A stretch of 64,000 bases of DNA from Saprospiraceae bacterium (GCA_016722295.1 JADKGL010000035.1:7449-71448), one strand, 5' to 3'. Shown: positions 46,421 through 56,069, numbered from the stretch's first letter. The notes: a model not told the origin generated them from the letters alone. Program-made: numbers and translations.

Positions 46421-46450
46421 AAGCATCTCTTTGGGGATGCTTTTCTTTTT
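46421..46450 (+). terminator. Intrinsic terminator of the OPT transporter gene
   Basis: AAGCATC (46421-46427) pairs with GATGCTT (46436-46442), followed by TTCTTTTTT, 44 nt after the stop codon. Confidence 0.8.
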
Positions 46451-46532
46451 TCAATAATGAGAAATCAACGATTTTTAGATTTGTAAAGAACAATTTTGTT
46501 ATTGTAAAATAATAGTTTCTTATATTTACACT

Positions 46533-48932
46533 ATGAGACCTTATATATATCTATGTTTTTTACACTTTTGCTTTAGTTTGTGTGGACAAGTTAGACTCAA
46601 TGAAGTTTCTAATCACAATGAACATACTGTCACAGATGGCGATGGAGATACTCCAGACTGGTTAGAAGTATGGATTGCTTCTGGACTCAATGAAGAATAT
46701 TATTTGAGCGATGATCCAGTTAATTTAAAAAAATGGAAGCTGCCTTATTCAAATGTTACAGTCGATACTTTTTTACTTATTTTATTGAGTGGGAAAGACT
46801 ATCAAAATACATATGAAATACATAGTAATTTTAGACTCAAAGAAAGTGGAGATAAATTATTTTTAAGCAATAGTGTAAAGCTGATAGATTCTGTGTCTAT
46901 TCCATTTATTCAAGAGGATTTTTCTTATCAAAGAAATTCTGATTTGTCTTGGAGCTGTACAAATTTTCCAAGTCCAGGTAAGCTAAATAACAGCAAAGTT
47001 GCAACATGCAATTTTATAGATTTTTCTATCAATCCAAATTCTGGATTTTATAATAATAGTCTAGAAATAAAGCCTAGTCAAAAGATTAGTTCAGATATCC
47101 AGTTGCGCTATACGATCGATGGTTCAGTTCCAACATATAGTTCAACTTTGTTAAAATTTCCATTATTATTTGATTCAACAGTTGCCTTTCGAGTGCAAGC
47201 CTTTCAAGGCGACATTCCAGTATCTAATGTGATTGATCGAATTTATTTTATTGGAGAAAAAAAACATACAGTTCCCATCGTATCAATTGTTATACCTCCT
47301 TACGAATTATTTTCTGACTCGATTGGCTTATTTACTTTTGGCAAAAATGCAATGCCAAATCATCCTTATCGCGGTGCAAATTTTTGGTCTGAGAGAGAAG
47401 TTACAGCTTCATTTGACTATTTTGTAAATAATAAAAATGTGCAAAGTGCAAAAATCGACATAGGTATGTATGGCGGTTCGGGATGTCGTACTCAAAATAT
47501 GAAAGCAATAAAGTTATTGGCTAAAGAAAAGTATGATTTTCCATATTTTAATTACAATTTTTTTTCGCAAAAAAATCAAGTGCATCAATTCAAACGGTTG
47601 GTATTGAGAAATTCAAGTAATGATTTTTTGAATGCGCATATGCGTGATGGAGCTGTACAGCGATTTGTATTGGAGAATAACTTTGATTTTGATGCTGTAG
47701 GTTATGAGCCTTGTGTTTTGTATATAAATGGAAAATATTGGGGTTTTTATAATCTGAGAGAGAAAATAGACGAATATTTTTTTATAGGAAATTATGGTTT
47801 AAACAAGGATCAAATCCATCTTATGGAAGAAGATTCAACTGTCTTAGCGGGAGATCCTCAAGCTTTTGATAGTTTATATCGCTATTGTATATCTCATGAT
47901 TTGTCATCGGATGAAAATTATAAAATTGTTGAAGAGCTTTTAGATATCTCATCAATGATGGATTATTTTATAGTAGAAACATTTTTTAATAACACTGACT
48001 GGCCATACAATAATATTAAGTATTGGAAACCTAAAATAGGGGGAAAATGGAAGTATATTTTAATCGATACTGATGCTGCATTGAATGCGTATACATGGTC
48101 ATTTCATAATGTTGATTTATTGGGAAAAATTCTTGGACCTTATGGAGATCAGAATAAGCATGTACTTATTCTGCGTGGATTGTTGCAACATAAGGAAGCT
48201 AGGAGATATTTTATCAATCGATATGCGGATCTTCTCAATAGTCTTTGTTTGCCTGGAATATTGGAAAATTCATTAGAAAAAACGATCTCAATTTTAGAAC
48301 CAGAAATGCCTCAACATTATGCAAAGTGGGGTGGTTCTATTAATCATTGGTATGATGTACTTAACAATGAAATAGTGGAGTTTGCACGAAATCGGAATCA
48401 TTTTGCATTTGATTTTCTTGAGACTAATTTTAGTTTAAAGAATAAAAAAAGTATTATAGTCAATACAATTCCGACAAAATCAGCAACAATAAAATTGAAT
48501 AGTTTGTCACTTTACACCTTTCCTTGGGCAGGGTATTATTTTCCTTTGAATAGTATTGATGTCAGCGCAATTCCTGATAAAAAATTTAAGTTCAACTATT
48601 TTTTAGTTGACGGTGATACTATATTTCAACCAAATCTTAGTTTTCTAGAAATAAATAATGTCGATTCGATCATTGCAGTGCTTGAAGAAGTTCCCAGCGA
48701 ATCTTTGTCTAAAGTATTTTATAAAGGAAGCGATATTTATTTTGAATGGTATCAAGAATTAAAATCAAATATTGATTTACTTATATACAATTGTAATGGT
48801 GCATTAATACAAAGGAGAACATTGGATGCCGTGAATGGATTTAATCATTTGAGATTGGACATGGAAGATGTAGTCAATGGTGTGTATTATTTGAAAGTTC
48901 AAGGAAAAGCATATCCATTTGTAAAAATGTAG
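46533..48932 (+). CDS. CotH-kinase-family secreted protein with lamin-tail domain
   Basis: A signal peptide (MRPYIYLCFLHFCFSLCG) leads into a lamin-tail-like domain (about 20-145, VRLNEVSNHNE, DWLEVWIA), a chitobiase-C-terminal-like domain (about 155-235, RYTIDGSVPTYSSTLLKFP) and a CotH kinase-like domain (about 245-620, with MKAIKLLAKEKY and NDFLNAHMRDG, IDTDAAL at the DxD position). The end resembles a short T9SS tail (GVYYLKVQGKAYPFVKM). CotH folds are atypical protein kinases, and secreted versions are frequent in this phylum. A TATATTTA box (46521-46528) precedes the start. Confidence 0.85.
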   Translation: MRPYIYLCFLHFCFSLCGQVRLNEVSNHNEHTVTDGDGDTPDWLEVWIASGLNEEYYLSDDPVNLKKWKLPYSNVTVDTFLLILLSGKDYQNTYEIHSNFRLKESGDKLFLSNSVKLIDSVSIPFIQEDFSYQRNSDLSWSCTNFPSPGKLNNSKVATCNFIDFSINPNSGFYNNSLEIKPSQKISSDIQLRYTIDGSVPTYSSTLLKFPLLFDSTVAFRVQAFQGDIPVSNVIDRIYFIGEKKHTVPIVSIVIPPYELFSDSIGLFTFGKNAMPNHPYRGANFWSEREVTASFDYFVNNKNVQSAKIDIGMYGGSGCRTQNMKAIKLLAKEKYDFPYFNYNFFSQKNQVHQFKRLVLRNSSNDFLNAHMRDGAVQRFVLENNFDFDAVGYEPCVLYINGKYWGFYNLREKIDEYFFIGNYGLNKDQIHLMEEDSTVLAGDPQAFDSLYRYCISHDLSSDENYKIVEELLDISSMMDYFIVETFFNNTDWPYNNIKYWKPKIGGKWKYILIDTDAALNAYTWSFHNVDLLGKILGPYGDQNKHVLILRGLLQHKEARRYFINRYADLLNSLCLPGILENSLEKTISILEPEMPQHYAKWGGSINHWYDVLNNEIVEFARNRNHFAFDFLETNFSLKNKKSIIVNTIPTKSATIKLNSLSLYTFPWAGYYFPLNSIDVSAIPDKKFKFNYFLVDGDTIFQPNLSFLEINNVDSIIAVLEEVPSESLSKVFYKGSDIYFEWYQELKSNIDLLIYNCNGALIQRRTLDAVNGFNHLRLDMEDVVNGVYYLKVQGKAYPFVKM

Positions 48933-48933
48933 A

Positions 48934-48970
48934 AATAAAAAAACCGACCAATGAAAACATTGATCGGTTT
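48934..48970 (-). terminator. Intrinsic terminator of the DUF3078 operon
   Basis: On the minus strand a stem CCGATCAATG/CATTGGTCGG with TTTT loop, fully paired with one G-U pair, is followed by TTTTTTTATTT. It lies 24 nt past the DUF3078 stop. Confidence 0.82.
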
Positions 48971-48993
48971 TAAATATTTTTAATAAATTTCTT

Positions 48994-50028
48994 TTAGAAA
49001 TTTCTATTGTATGTCAACAGAATTTGCTCGATGATATTTGGTCTTTTACCTACACCACTAACACCTCCTACAGCATTTTTATCTGAAATGCTATTGGTCT
49101 TATTGTCATCATAATAAGCATCACCTCTCATAAGTAAATTGAAACCTTTGAATATTTCAACTCCAATTTGATTTAACCATACGATATCGATATTTTGTGG
49201 TTTGTCCAAGTAGTCATTCAATAAAGCTAAGTTACTAGTGAAGCTAAGTTTTTTAAAGAATGTATTAGTGTATCCGATTTTTGCAATAGAACCTAAACCA
49301 AATTTTGTTTGATTGTATTCAGTTGTACTGCCATCTTTTAATTTTGTGCCGTGCAAACCAAGATTTGCAATATTCTTATCGCCAATATAAGTTATTTGAG
49401 CCCCTATTGGTGAGTAGAATACACTCCAATGTGAATTTGGTGTATACTTCATACCTGGTGCAAAAGTAATTAGTGCTGGTGAAAATAATTTTGATACAAG
49501 AGTTGTATTAAATCCACCTTCATTAATTTTTTTCAAATAAACCTTTTTGTTTGTAGCATCTAAATGTGATGGTAATAATTGGCTTAATAAACCTAAGTCA
49601 GCTGAATAAGCCCATTTAGATCCTGTTTTAGTTTGATAAGATACGTTTGAATTAAAATTTAAAATATCCAATGCCTTTTCAAATGGGAATTTTGTATCAG
49701 AGTTTGGTACGACTGTACCAGCACCGATTCTTTGTGTAGCCACATTTGTCAATAATGTATTCTTCCAAGAAAGTAATCCTTTCTTTAAGTTTGCATTGTA
49801 TCCTATTGCCCCCCCAATCCCAAGTCTATTTGAACCACCACCTGCATATGGATTGATGTTTAACAATTGACCCAAATCTAAGCCAAGTCCACCTTTGCGC
49901 ACCCAACCATCTTTGTCTTCCATAGCCATGGTTTCTTTTAATTTAGCTTCTCTTGCTTTGTCATCATTCTGTCCAAACACAGATAAAGTAATTGATAAAA
50001 ATAGAATTTGTAAAAAAACTTTTTTCAT
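48994..50028 (-). CDS. DUF3078 family outer-membrane protein
   Basis: A signal peptide (MKKVFLQILFLSITLSVFGQ) precedes a beta-rich domain with the DUF3078 pattern (GWVRKGGLGLDLGQLLNINPYAGGG, SWKNTLLTN) and ends in an aromatic residue (YNRNF), as outer-membrane barrels do. It is the last gene of a four-gene operon with a sigma factor and an MscS channel. The function is unknown. Confidence 0.83.
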   Translation of the reverse strand: MKKVFLQILFLSITLSVFGQNDDKAREAKLKETMAMEDKDGWVRKGGLGLDLGQLLNINPYAGGGSNRLGIGGAIGYNANLKKGLLSWKNTLLTNVATQRIGAGTVVPNSDTKFPFEKALDILNFNSNVSYQTKTGSKWAYSADLGLLSQLLPSHLDATNKKVYLKKINEGGFNTTLVSKLFSPALITFAPGMKYTPNSHWSVFYSPIGAQITYIGDKNIANLGLHGTKLKDGSTTEYNQTKFGLGSIAKIGYTNTFFKKLSFTSNLALLNDYLDKPQNIDIVWLNQIGVEIFKGFNLLMRGDAYYDDNKTNSISDKNAVGGVSGVGKRPNIIEQILLTYNRNF

Positions 50029-50061
50029 GATTAAAAAATATTAAATAATAAAAATTTCGTT

Positions 50062-50868
50062 TTACGAGTTATAAATTTCGATGCGTTCTTTAGCTAATTT
50101 ATTAAGTGGTATTATAACTTCTTTGTTGTCGCATTCTAAAGTGATGGATGTTTTATCAATATCTATAATAGTACCAGTAACACCATCTAATGTTACTTTC
50201 TGACCAATATTCAATTTGTCTTTACTATAAAATGAAACTAAAAAATTGGCCACCATGTCTTTTGAAGCAAATCCATAGCCTATTGCAAAAGCAAGTGCCA
50301 CACCACCTATTAGAATTGAAATATTTGTGGCAATAAAACTAGTATTCACTTTTGCTTGGCCAAGAGCACTTATTAGTACATTTATTAATACAAAATAAAA
50401 AACGGCATTAGCAATAAAACCTCCTGAGGGAATACCAAAACTTTTTGTGGCTTTAAGTGTCGCGTCCTTTATAAAATCAGCAAATAAAAAACCTACAAAT
50501 AAGAGAACTAATGCAGTAATTAGGTTTGGTACCCAATTGATAATATCTTTGATTAATTGCGATAAGGCTTCCATGCCTAATGCATCGGTAGCCGCAACAA
50601 TAAATATAAGAAAAATAAAGTAATATACTATTGAAGATATTATCAGACTAGGGATGACTTTGAAATTGGATTTTGCCAACATGTCTGATTCATTAATTTT
50701 ATCAGCCATTTTATCAATACCAAATTTTTCAAAAAGCTTGCAAATAAACTTTTTAACCATATTAGATACGATGTATCCAATGATTAAGAGGATAATTGCT
50801 CCAACTAATTTAGGAATAAAATCAAGGAATCCTAATAGTAAGTGTCTGACATTTTCTGCAATTTGCAT
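50062..50868 (-). CDS. MscS-family mechanosensitive ion channel
   Basis: The 268-residue protein has five membrane helices. The pore-lining helix near residues 190-210 (GGVALAFAIGYGFASKDMVANFL) matches the MscS/TM-helix family, followed by a short beta domain (IGQKVTLDGVTGTIIDIDKTSITL). It should open on membrane tension. It is 30 nt downstream of the 82-residue gene and 33 nt upstream of DUF3078, in one operon. Confidence 0.88.
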   Translation of the reverse strand: MQIAENVRHLLLGFLDFIPKLVGAIILLIIGYIVSNMVKKFICKLFEKFGIDKMADKINESDMLAKSNFKVIPSLIISSIVYYFIFLIFIVAATDALGMEALSQLIKDIINWVPNLITALVLLFVGFLFADFIKDATLKATKSFGIPSGGFIANAVFYFVLINVLISALGQAKVNTSFIATNISILIGGVALAFAIGYGFASKDMVANFLVSFYSKDKLNIGQKVTLDGVTGTIIDIDKTSITLECDNKEVIIPLNKLAKERIEIYNS

Positions 50869-50898
50869 AGTTTTTAGTTTGAGGGGTTGGTTTTTTGT

Positions 50899-51147
50899 TT
50901 ATGATGGATATTTGGATTGTTGAACCAATTTATCAGTAGAGCTTCCACCAACATTAGTATATTTTTTATCCTCTTCAAGCATTTTTCCATAGATCTGTGC
51001 TTGTTTTGGTAAAAATAATTCGATCAAGTTTCCAAGAAATTGAAAAAAATTCAAATTGCTTTTAATTTTCCTCTCTACCAAAGGTGCTTGATTTTTCTCG
51101 AACTGAGAAATTTTTTCCTGATTTAAATTCTTAAAATTATTCATCAT
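50899..51147 (-). CDS. Small protein of unknown function in the sigma factor operon
   Basis: This 82-residue protein is polar at both ends with one amphipathic stretch (NFFQFLGNLIELFLPKQAQIYGKML, given by position about residues 32-56) and no clear membrane helix. Its start overlaps the sigma factor stop (ATGA), so it is translationally coupled. The position is that of an anti-sigma factor, but it lacks a transmembrane anchor and a recognisable ZAS or RsgI motif. It could be a small regulator of the sigma factor. Confidence 0.6.
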   Translation of the reverse strand: MMNNFKNLNQEKISQFEKNQAPLVERKIKSNLNFFQFLGNLIELFLPKQAQIYGKMLEEDKKYTNVGGSSTDKLVQQSKYPS

Positions 51148-51725
51148 TCTATGTGATTTATTTTAACAAATGATTCTCTAAAACGCTGTTTTGCTCTTTT
51201 AATTTTCATTTTTATTGCACTCTCAGTTTTTTCCATTACCCCACAAATTTCTTTAATGGACATATCATCCATATATTTCATAAGTAAAACTGCTTTATCA
51301 TGAGGATGTAGTACATCCATTACTTTTTCTATTTGCGCCATATCTACCTCTTGAAGCCAATTGTCTTCGTTTTCATCTTCAAAATCTATCTCTTCGCCAA
51401 CATTATCTATAGACTGAATAGTCATTTTTTTGCTTTTTCTGATGGCGTCGATACAATAATTGTAGGTGATAGAGTATACCCAAGTGGAAAATTTTGATTT
51501 TTCTCCAAATTTGCTAAGATTGACCAAAATTTTCATAAAAACATCGTGCACGGCATCTGATGCCTCAGCTTCTTCTTTGAAAAAACTTAGACATTTTCCG
51601 AATATCTTACCAGAATACCTCTTGTAAATCTCCGAAAAGTACTTATCCTTTTGAGTTTTTAAGTATAAATCAACTATTTCCTCATCGGATGCTTGATTTA
51701 TTCTGATTTCGATTTGTTGGGGCAC
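51144..51725 (-). CDS. RNA polymerase ECF-type sigma factor
   Basis: The 193-residue protein has sigma region 2 (about 25-95: YSGKIFGKCLSFF, DAVHDVFMKILVNL, STWVYSITYNYCID) and region 4 (about 130-185: DKAVLLMKYMDDMSIKEICGVMEKTESAIKMKIKRAKQRFRES), the ECF/SigW-like arrangement. It is the first gene of an operon with an 82-residue protein, an MscS channel and DUF3078, suggesting an envelope or osmotic stress regulon. Confidence 0.93.
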   Translation of the reverse strand: MPQQIEIRINQASDEEIVDLYLKTQKDKYFSEIYKRYSGKIFGKCLSFFKEEAEASDAVHDVFMKILVNLSKFGEKSKFSTWVYSITYNYCIDAIRKSKKMTIQSIDNVGEEIDFEDENEDNWLQEVDMAQIEKVMDVLHPHDKAVLLMKYMDDMSIKEICGVMEKTESAIKMKIKRAKQRFRESFVKINHIE

Positions 51726-51820
51726 CGAATTAAATGATTAATTTTGTCACTTGAATATTTTTGACGAAAATACTGAAAAAAGTAACATATATAAAATATT
51801 TGTAATTTAAAATACGATAA

Positions 51821-53242
51821 ATGTCAATTTTTAGCTTAAAAACAAGGTTATTTAGTCTGAAAGTCATGTTTTTTCTTTGTTTCATTGAATTCAATGCAAT
51901 TCAAGCCCAAGATGTTGAAACAGATGCTTTTTTTATTAAAGATATATACGATCAGGCACTTACTGACCAAATGAGTTATCGTTGGTTACATTATTTATCT
52001 GAAAATATAGGTGGTCGAATAGCCGGTTCACCTCAATCCATGGCTGCTATAGAATTCACTCACCAGATATTGGATACCTTGAATTGCGATCAAGTCTATA
52101 ATCAACCCTGCAAAGTAAATTATTGGTATAGAGGGGCTAAAGAACAAGTTCGAATCGTTAATCATTCAAAATTGGGATCAATAGACTTGAAATGTCTTGC
52201 TTTAGGTGGATCCGGAGCATCTCCAACAGCAGGTCTCGTAGCTGAAGTTATTGAGTTTTCCTCTATAGAAGATGCTAAGAAAAATCCAAGTCTTATGAAA
52301 GGTAAAATTGTATTTTTTAGTCGTCCCTTTGATCAAAAATTTGTAAAGACTTTTCATGCTTATGGCTCAGCAGTAGATCAGAGAGTCCAAGGACCGAATA
52401 TCGCTGCTAAAGCGGGAGCAAAGGCTTGTATAGTAAGATCGATGAGCTCAAGGACTGATGATGTGCCACATACGGGAGGAACTTTATTCGACAAAGAAGT
52501 GAGTCCAATACCTGCAATTGCGATATCTACAAAAGCCGCTGATCAATTAAAGACGGCTATCGCAGAAGGCACTACTTCGATTTATGTAAAAACTAGTTGT
52601 GAGAATAGAGGTGAAAAACAAAGTTATAGTGTCATCGGTGAAATTAAGGGAAGTGAAAAACCTGAAGAAATTATATTAATAGGCGGTCATCTGGATTCAT
52701 GGGATGTTGGTGGTGGCGCCCATGATGATGGAGCAGGTTGTGTCCAATCTATGGAAGTGATTTATTTGTTGCAGAAATTGAATTACAAACCAAAACGAAC
52801 GATTCGTTGTGTACTTTTCCAAAATGAAGAAAACGGACTAGCTGGAGGAAAAGAATATGCGCGTGTGTCTAATGAAAATAAAGAATTTCATCTCGCCGCA
52901 ATAGAATCTGATGCTGGTGGATTTTCGCCGCGTGGATTTGGTTTTGATGCAGATACATCAGTGATTAGTAAGTATATTGGTTTTTTTAAATCTTGGAGTG
53001 AATTGCTTGAGCCTTATGATTTAAGAATCTGGAAAGGCGGAGGTGGCGCTGATATCGGTCCTTTGAAAAGTCAGAAGGGAATGTTGTTTGGACTTAGTCC
53101 AGATTCGCAGCGATATTTTGATTACCACCATACAGAAATTGATCGAATCGAGACAGTTCATCCTAGAGAACTGGCTTTGGGATCTGCGGCAATGACAAGT
53201 TTGGTTTATTTGATTGATAAATATGGATTGACTACGCCATGA
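51821..53242 (+). CDS. M28 family metallopeptidase (carboxypeptidase Q-like)
   Basis: A signal peptide (about residues 1-29, ending in ATG-encoded MFFLCFIEFNAIQAQ) precedes a PA domain and an M28 catalytic domain: GGHLDSWDVGGGAHDDGAG (His, Asp), QNEENGLAGG (Glu-Glu), ESDAGGFSP (Asp) and DYHHTEIDR (His). The di-zinc site looks complete. It is exported and likely processes peptides in the periplasm. It overlaps the following hpt gene by 4 nt. Confidence 0.9.
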   Translation: MSIFSLKTRLFSLKVMFFLCFIEFNAIQAQDVETDAFFIKDIYDQALTDQMSYRWLHYLSENIGGRIAGSPQSMAAIEFTHQILDTLNCDQVYNQPCKVNYWYRGAKEQVRIVNHSKLGSIDLKCLALGGSGASPTAGLVAEVIEFSSIEDAKKNPSLMKGKIVFFSRPFDQKFVKTFHAYGSAVDQRVQGPNIAAKAGAKACIVRSMSSRTDDVPHTGGTLFDKEVSPIPAIAISTKAADQLKTAIAEGTTSIYVKTSCENRGEKQSYSVIGEIKGSEKPEEIILIGGHLDSWDVGGGAHDDGAGCVQSMEVIYLLQKLNYKPKRTIRCVLFQNEENGLAGGKEYARVSNENKEFHLAAIESDAGGFSPRGFGFDADTSVISKYIGFFKSWSELLEPYDLRIWKGGGGADIGPLKSQKGMLFGLSPDSQRYFDYHHTEIDRIETVHPRELALGSAAMTSLVYLIDKYGLTTP

Positions 53243-53775
53243 GTATTATTCGAGTTGGAGAATTCCAGTTTAAAAAATTCATAGACAAAGAAAAAATCGC
53301 AGAGCTAATTTTGAAAATGGCAAAAGAAGTCGATGCGTTTTACAATGAAAAAGATGAACTTGAATTTATCGTTATTCTAGATGGCAGTTATCATTTTGCA
53401 TCAGATTTTACTCGAGTTTTTCCCCGTGACGCGAAAGTATATTTTATAAAAGCAAAGTCCTATGTAGGCTTAAAAAGTTCTGGTGATGTAAAGATTCAAG
53501 GACTTGAAGAGATAGAAATAAAAGGTAAACATTTGCTCATATTAGAAGATATAGTAGAAACAGGAAATACGCTTTTTTCTATAATAGAAGCCATCAATAT
53601 AAAAGCTCCAGCCTCATTGCGATTGGCAAGTCTTTTTGTCAAACCCAGTGAAATGAAAAAATCAATCCACATCGATTTTTATGGATTACAAATTGGATCA
53701 GAATTTATAGTAGGGTATGGATTGGATTATAATGGATATGGAAGAACGTTTCCTGATGTTTATGTGAAAATTTAA
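53239..53775 (+). CDS. hpt: Hypoxanthine phosphoribosyltransferase
   Basis: The 178-residue protein has the purine PRTase layout: VILDGSYHFASDF at the pyrophosphate loop, AKSYVGLKSSGDVKI flexible loop, and the PRPP-binding motif LLILEDIVETGNTL (about 97-110), followed by VGYGLDYNGYGRTFPDVYV. It salvages hypoxanthine/guanine. Its ATG overlaps the peptidase stop (ATGA). Confidence 0.93.
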   Translation: MSIIRVGEFQFKKFIDKEKIAELILKMAKEVDAFYNEKDELEFIVILDGSYHFASDFTRVFPRDAKVYFIKAKSYVGLKSSGDVKIQGLEEIEIKGKHLLILEDIVETGNTLFSIIEAINIKAPASLRLASLFVKPSEMKKSIHIDFYGLQIGSEFIVGYGLDYNGYGRTFPDVYVKI

Positions 53776-53782
53776 ATAATTT

Positions 53783-53834
53783 GTGGCGAACCTATTGGTT
53801 CTTATTCGAGGTTAAAGCTTTTTTTCCGACGGCT
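53783..53834 (+). repeat. Dispersed intergenic element, copy A
   Basis: About 52 nt starting GTGGCGAACCTA, with a TTCGAGGTTAAAGCTT phrase and ending GACGGCT. A near-copy is at 58334-58385, 4.5 kb away, on the same strand, so the two bracket the accessory island. Confidence 0.75.
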
Positions 53835-53867
53835 TTTTCATTGCACTATCACTGGATGAACATATTT

Positions 53868-53875
53868 TATTTTTG
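53868..53875 (+). promoter_or_regulatory. -7 box of the toxin-antitoxin operon
   Basis: TATTTTTG matches the TAnnTTTG consensus and lies 27 nt before the antitoxin start. A -33 TTG at 53841-53843 is 24 nt away, slightly too far, so the match is partial. Confidence 0.35.
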
Positions 53876-53902
53876 CATGTTTTAACTCAAAATTCATGCA
53901 TT

Positions 53903-54142
53903 ATGCATACATTGCAAATAAGAAATATCCCAGATGAATTGTACAATAAATTGGTGGCTTCATCTGAAGAATCTAGAAGGAGCCTTACGCAGGAAGCCAT
54001 TGTATTATTGGAAAAAGCAGTAAATCAAAATACCAACCATAAAAAAAAGTTGGCAATAGAGACGATAAAAAAGACTAGAATAAAATCCAATCTCCCAATA
54101 TCTGAAATTAATGCTTTAATCAGAAAAGAAAGAGATAAATGA
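53903..54142 (+). CDS. Antitoxin of a VapBC-type module (ribbon-helix-helix, FitA/Arc-like)
   Basis: The 79-residue protein starts MHTLQIRNIPDELYNKLVAS, the FitA/Arc-type ribbon-helix-helix fold with a SLTQEAIVLLEKA helix, as in antitoxins that bind their own promoter. The upstream frame from 53873 adds 10 residues, less likely. It overlaps the toxin gene by 4 nt (ATGA), the typical arrangement. Confidence 0.82.
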   Translation: MHTLQIRNIPDELYNKLVASSEESRRSLTQEAIVLLEKAVNQNTNHKKKLAIETIKKTRIKSNLPISEINALIRKERDK

Positions 54143-54534
54143 GAGTCGTGATTGATACAAATATTATTATCTATTATTTGTACAGTAATAAAATGGAATT
54201 GGACACTTTTTTTATGGAATCTACGATATGTGCACCTTTGTTTATCCAAGTAGAATTAGGTCAAGTATTATGGAAATTAAACAAGAATAGTAAAAAAAGT
54301 CAATCATCGAAAATACACAATAAATTAATCACTGCCTTGAATCTTATCGATGAATTTTATTCTGAAGCTGAAATTGCAAAATCAGCAATGGACTTGTCTT
54401 TTACATTTGATCATAGTTATTATGATTCAATTTTTTTGGCTTTAGCTCAAAATTTGAATTGCCCCATATTCTCGTATGATAAGAAAATCCTAACTATAGC
54501 GAATAAGCTCGGTATCGAAACGATTGATTTATAA
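54139..54534 (+). CDS. PIN-domain toxin (VapC-like ribonuclease)
   Basis: The 131-residue PIN domain has the acidic quartet: Asp in VVIDTNIII (residue 5-6), Glu in IQVELGQVL, Asp in FDHSYYDSIFLALA and Asp in SYDKKIL. VapC toxins cleave tRNA or rRNA, so the pair is expected to be addictive. It immediately follows its antitoxin. Confidence 0.85.
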   Translation: MRVVIDTNIIIYYLYSNKMELDTFFMESTICAPLFIQVELGQVLWKLNKNSKKSQSSKIHNKLITALNLIDEFYSEAEIAKSAMDLSFTFDHSYYDSIFLALAQNLNCPIFSYDKKILTIANKLGIETIDL

Positions 54535-54568
54535 ATTTTTATTAAAGAACTGCCTACTCAGGACCAGT

Positions 54569-54598
54569 GGTTCCACCATTAAAACCTATGGTGGAGCC
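54569..54598. repeat. Intergenic hairpin element
   Basis: GGTTCCACCAT (54569-54579) pairs with ATGGTGGAGCC (54588-54598) around an 8-nt loop. It lies 35 nt after the toxin gene without a T-run and looks like a REP-like palindrome rather than a terminator. The rest of the gap to 54755 is AT-rich, with a TACTTTTA -7-like box at 54735-54742. Confidence 0.5.
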
Positions 54599-54755
54599 TG
54601 TAGAATTGAATGTGGGGGGCAATCGCCGCAGTTTTACACAAGAATCTACAATTTTAAATTAGCAATAATGTAGGCTTACTACATTTATATCAACATAATT
54701 AAGTATAAAGCACACATTTATATAAATTAATACGTACTTTTACAAAAAATTTACT

Positions 54756-56069
54756 ATGTATCGATCATTGTACTCAAAACTAATTGAATGGCAAAAAAGA
54801 CCTAGTCAAAAGCCTCTTATTCTCCAAGGCGCAAGACAAGTGGGAAAAACATGGTTAATGAAGGAATTTGGAAATAAAGAATATGAGCAAACTGCCTATT
54901 TTAATTTTGAAATCTCAAAGGAATTACATTCATTATTTAAATCTGGATTTGACATTTCTAACATTTTATCAGGCTTAGAAATATTGTGTGGGTTTAAAAT
55001 CAAAGAACAGAATACTTTGATCATATTTGATGAGATCCAAGCATGTCCAGAAGCGATAAGTTCTTTAAAGTATTTTTGTGAAGCAAATCTAAAATATCAT
55101 GTTATTGCTGCAGGTTCGTTATTAGGTGTATCGATTCATCAAGGCACATCTTTTCCAGTAGGAAAAGTTGAATTCATTCAATTACATCCTATGGACTTTC
55201 ATGAATTCTTACATGCGTTGGACAAGGTGAATTTACTTACTGTACTTAAATCAAATAACTTTGAATTGATTCATGCTTTTCACTATCAATTTATAGAACT
55301 ATTAAAACAATATTTTTTTGTAGGCGGAATGCCTGAAGTTGTAAAATCATTTGCTTTATCCAAAGATTTTCACCAAGTAAGAAATCTTCAACAGAATATT
55401 CTATTAGCATATGAAAATGATTTTTCAAAACATGCACCTTTGAACCAAATAGCAAGATTGAGGATGGTGTGGCAATCTATAGTAGGTCAGTTGGCAAAAG
55501 AAAACAGTAAATTTATTTATAATCAACTCAGATCAGGAGCTAGAGCTAAAGATTTTGAAATAGCTATTGAATGGCTGAAAGATGCAGGGTTGATCCAAAA
55601 AGTTTTTCGGATTAAAAAAAGCGCTTTACCCATTGAATCTTATGCAGATCTAGCTGATTTTAAAATTTATTTGAATGACATTGGGCTCATGTGCGCTATG
55701 GGAAATTTACATCAAACTATACTCTTAAAAGACCATCATTTATTTACAGAATTTAAAGGTATTATAACTGAACAGTTTGTCTTACAGCAACTCATTGCAG
55801 CAAATTACAAACCCTTTTATTGGAGCCCTGAAACAGGTATATCAGAGGTAGATTTTGTAATTCAAAGAGGAAATCAAATTATACCGATTGAAGTAAAATC
55901 TAATGAAAATCTAAAATCCCGAAGTCTGAGCAGCTTTTTTGAGCGATATAAACCTGAGACATGTATTAGAACTTCTCTTGCAGCATACAAAAAACAAGAA
56001 TGGATGGAGAATATTCCATTGTATGGATTTCTTTCTTGGTTAGAGTCAGAGCTTTACAGAGATCTTTGA
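54756..56069 (+). CDS. AAA ATPase of the DUF4143 family
   Basis: The 437-residue protein has an N-terminal ATPase domain (Walker A QGARQVGKTW, about 25-34; Walker B LIIFDEIQA, about 88-96) and a DUF4143 C-terminal domain with a PD-(D/E)XK-like ending: SEVDFVIQ and then IPIEVKSNENLKSRSL. This family is abundant and often multicopy in Bacteroidota accessory regions. Its biological role is not established. Confidence 0.9.
   Translation: MYRSLYSKLIEWQKRPSQKPLILQGARQVGKTWLMKEFGNKEYEQTAYFNFEISKELHSLFKSGFDISNILSGLEILCGFKIKEQNTLIIFDEIQACPEAISSLKYFCEANLKYHVIAAGSLLGVSIHQGTSFPVGKVEFIQLHPMDFHEFLHALDKVNLLTVLKSNNFELIHAFHYQFIELLKQYFFVGGMPEVVKSFALSKDFHQVRNLQQNILLAYENDFSKHAPLNQIARLRMVWQSIVGQLAKENSKFIYNQLRSGARAKDFEIAIEWLKDAGLIQKVFRIKKSALPIESYADLADFKIYLNDIGLMCAMGNLHQTILLKDHHLFTEFKGIITEQFVLQQLIAANYKPFYWSPETGISEVDFVIQRGNQIIPIEVKSNENLKSRSLSSFFERYKPETCIRTSLAAYKKQEWMENIPLYGFLSWLESELYRDL

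Noticed and set aside
53861..54534. Toxin-antitoxin pair considered as a novel system
   Set aside because: The antitoxin and PIN motifs and the 4-nt overlap fit an ordinary VapBC/FitAB-type module.
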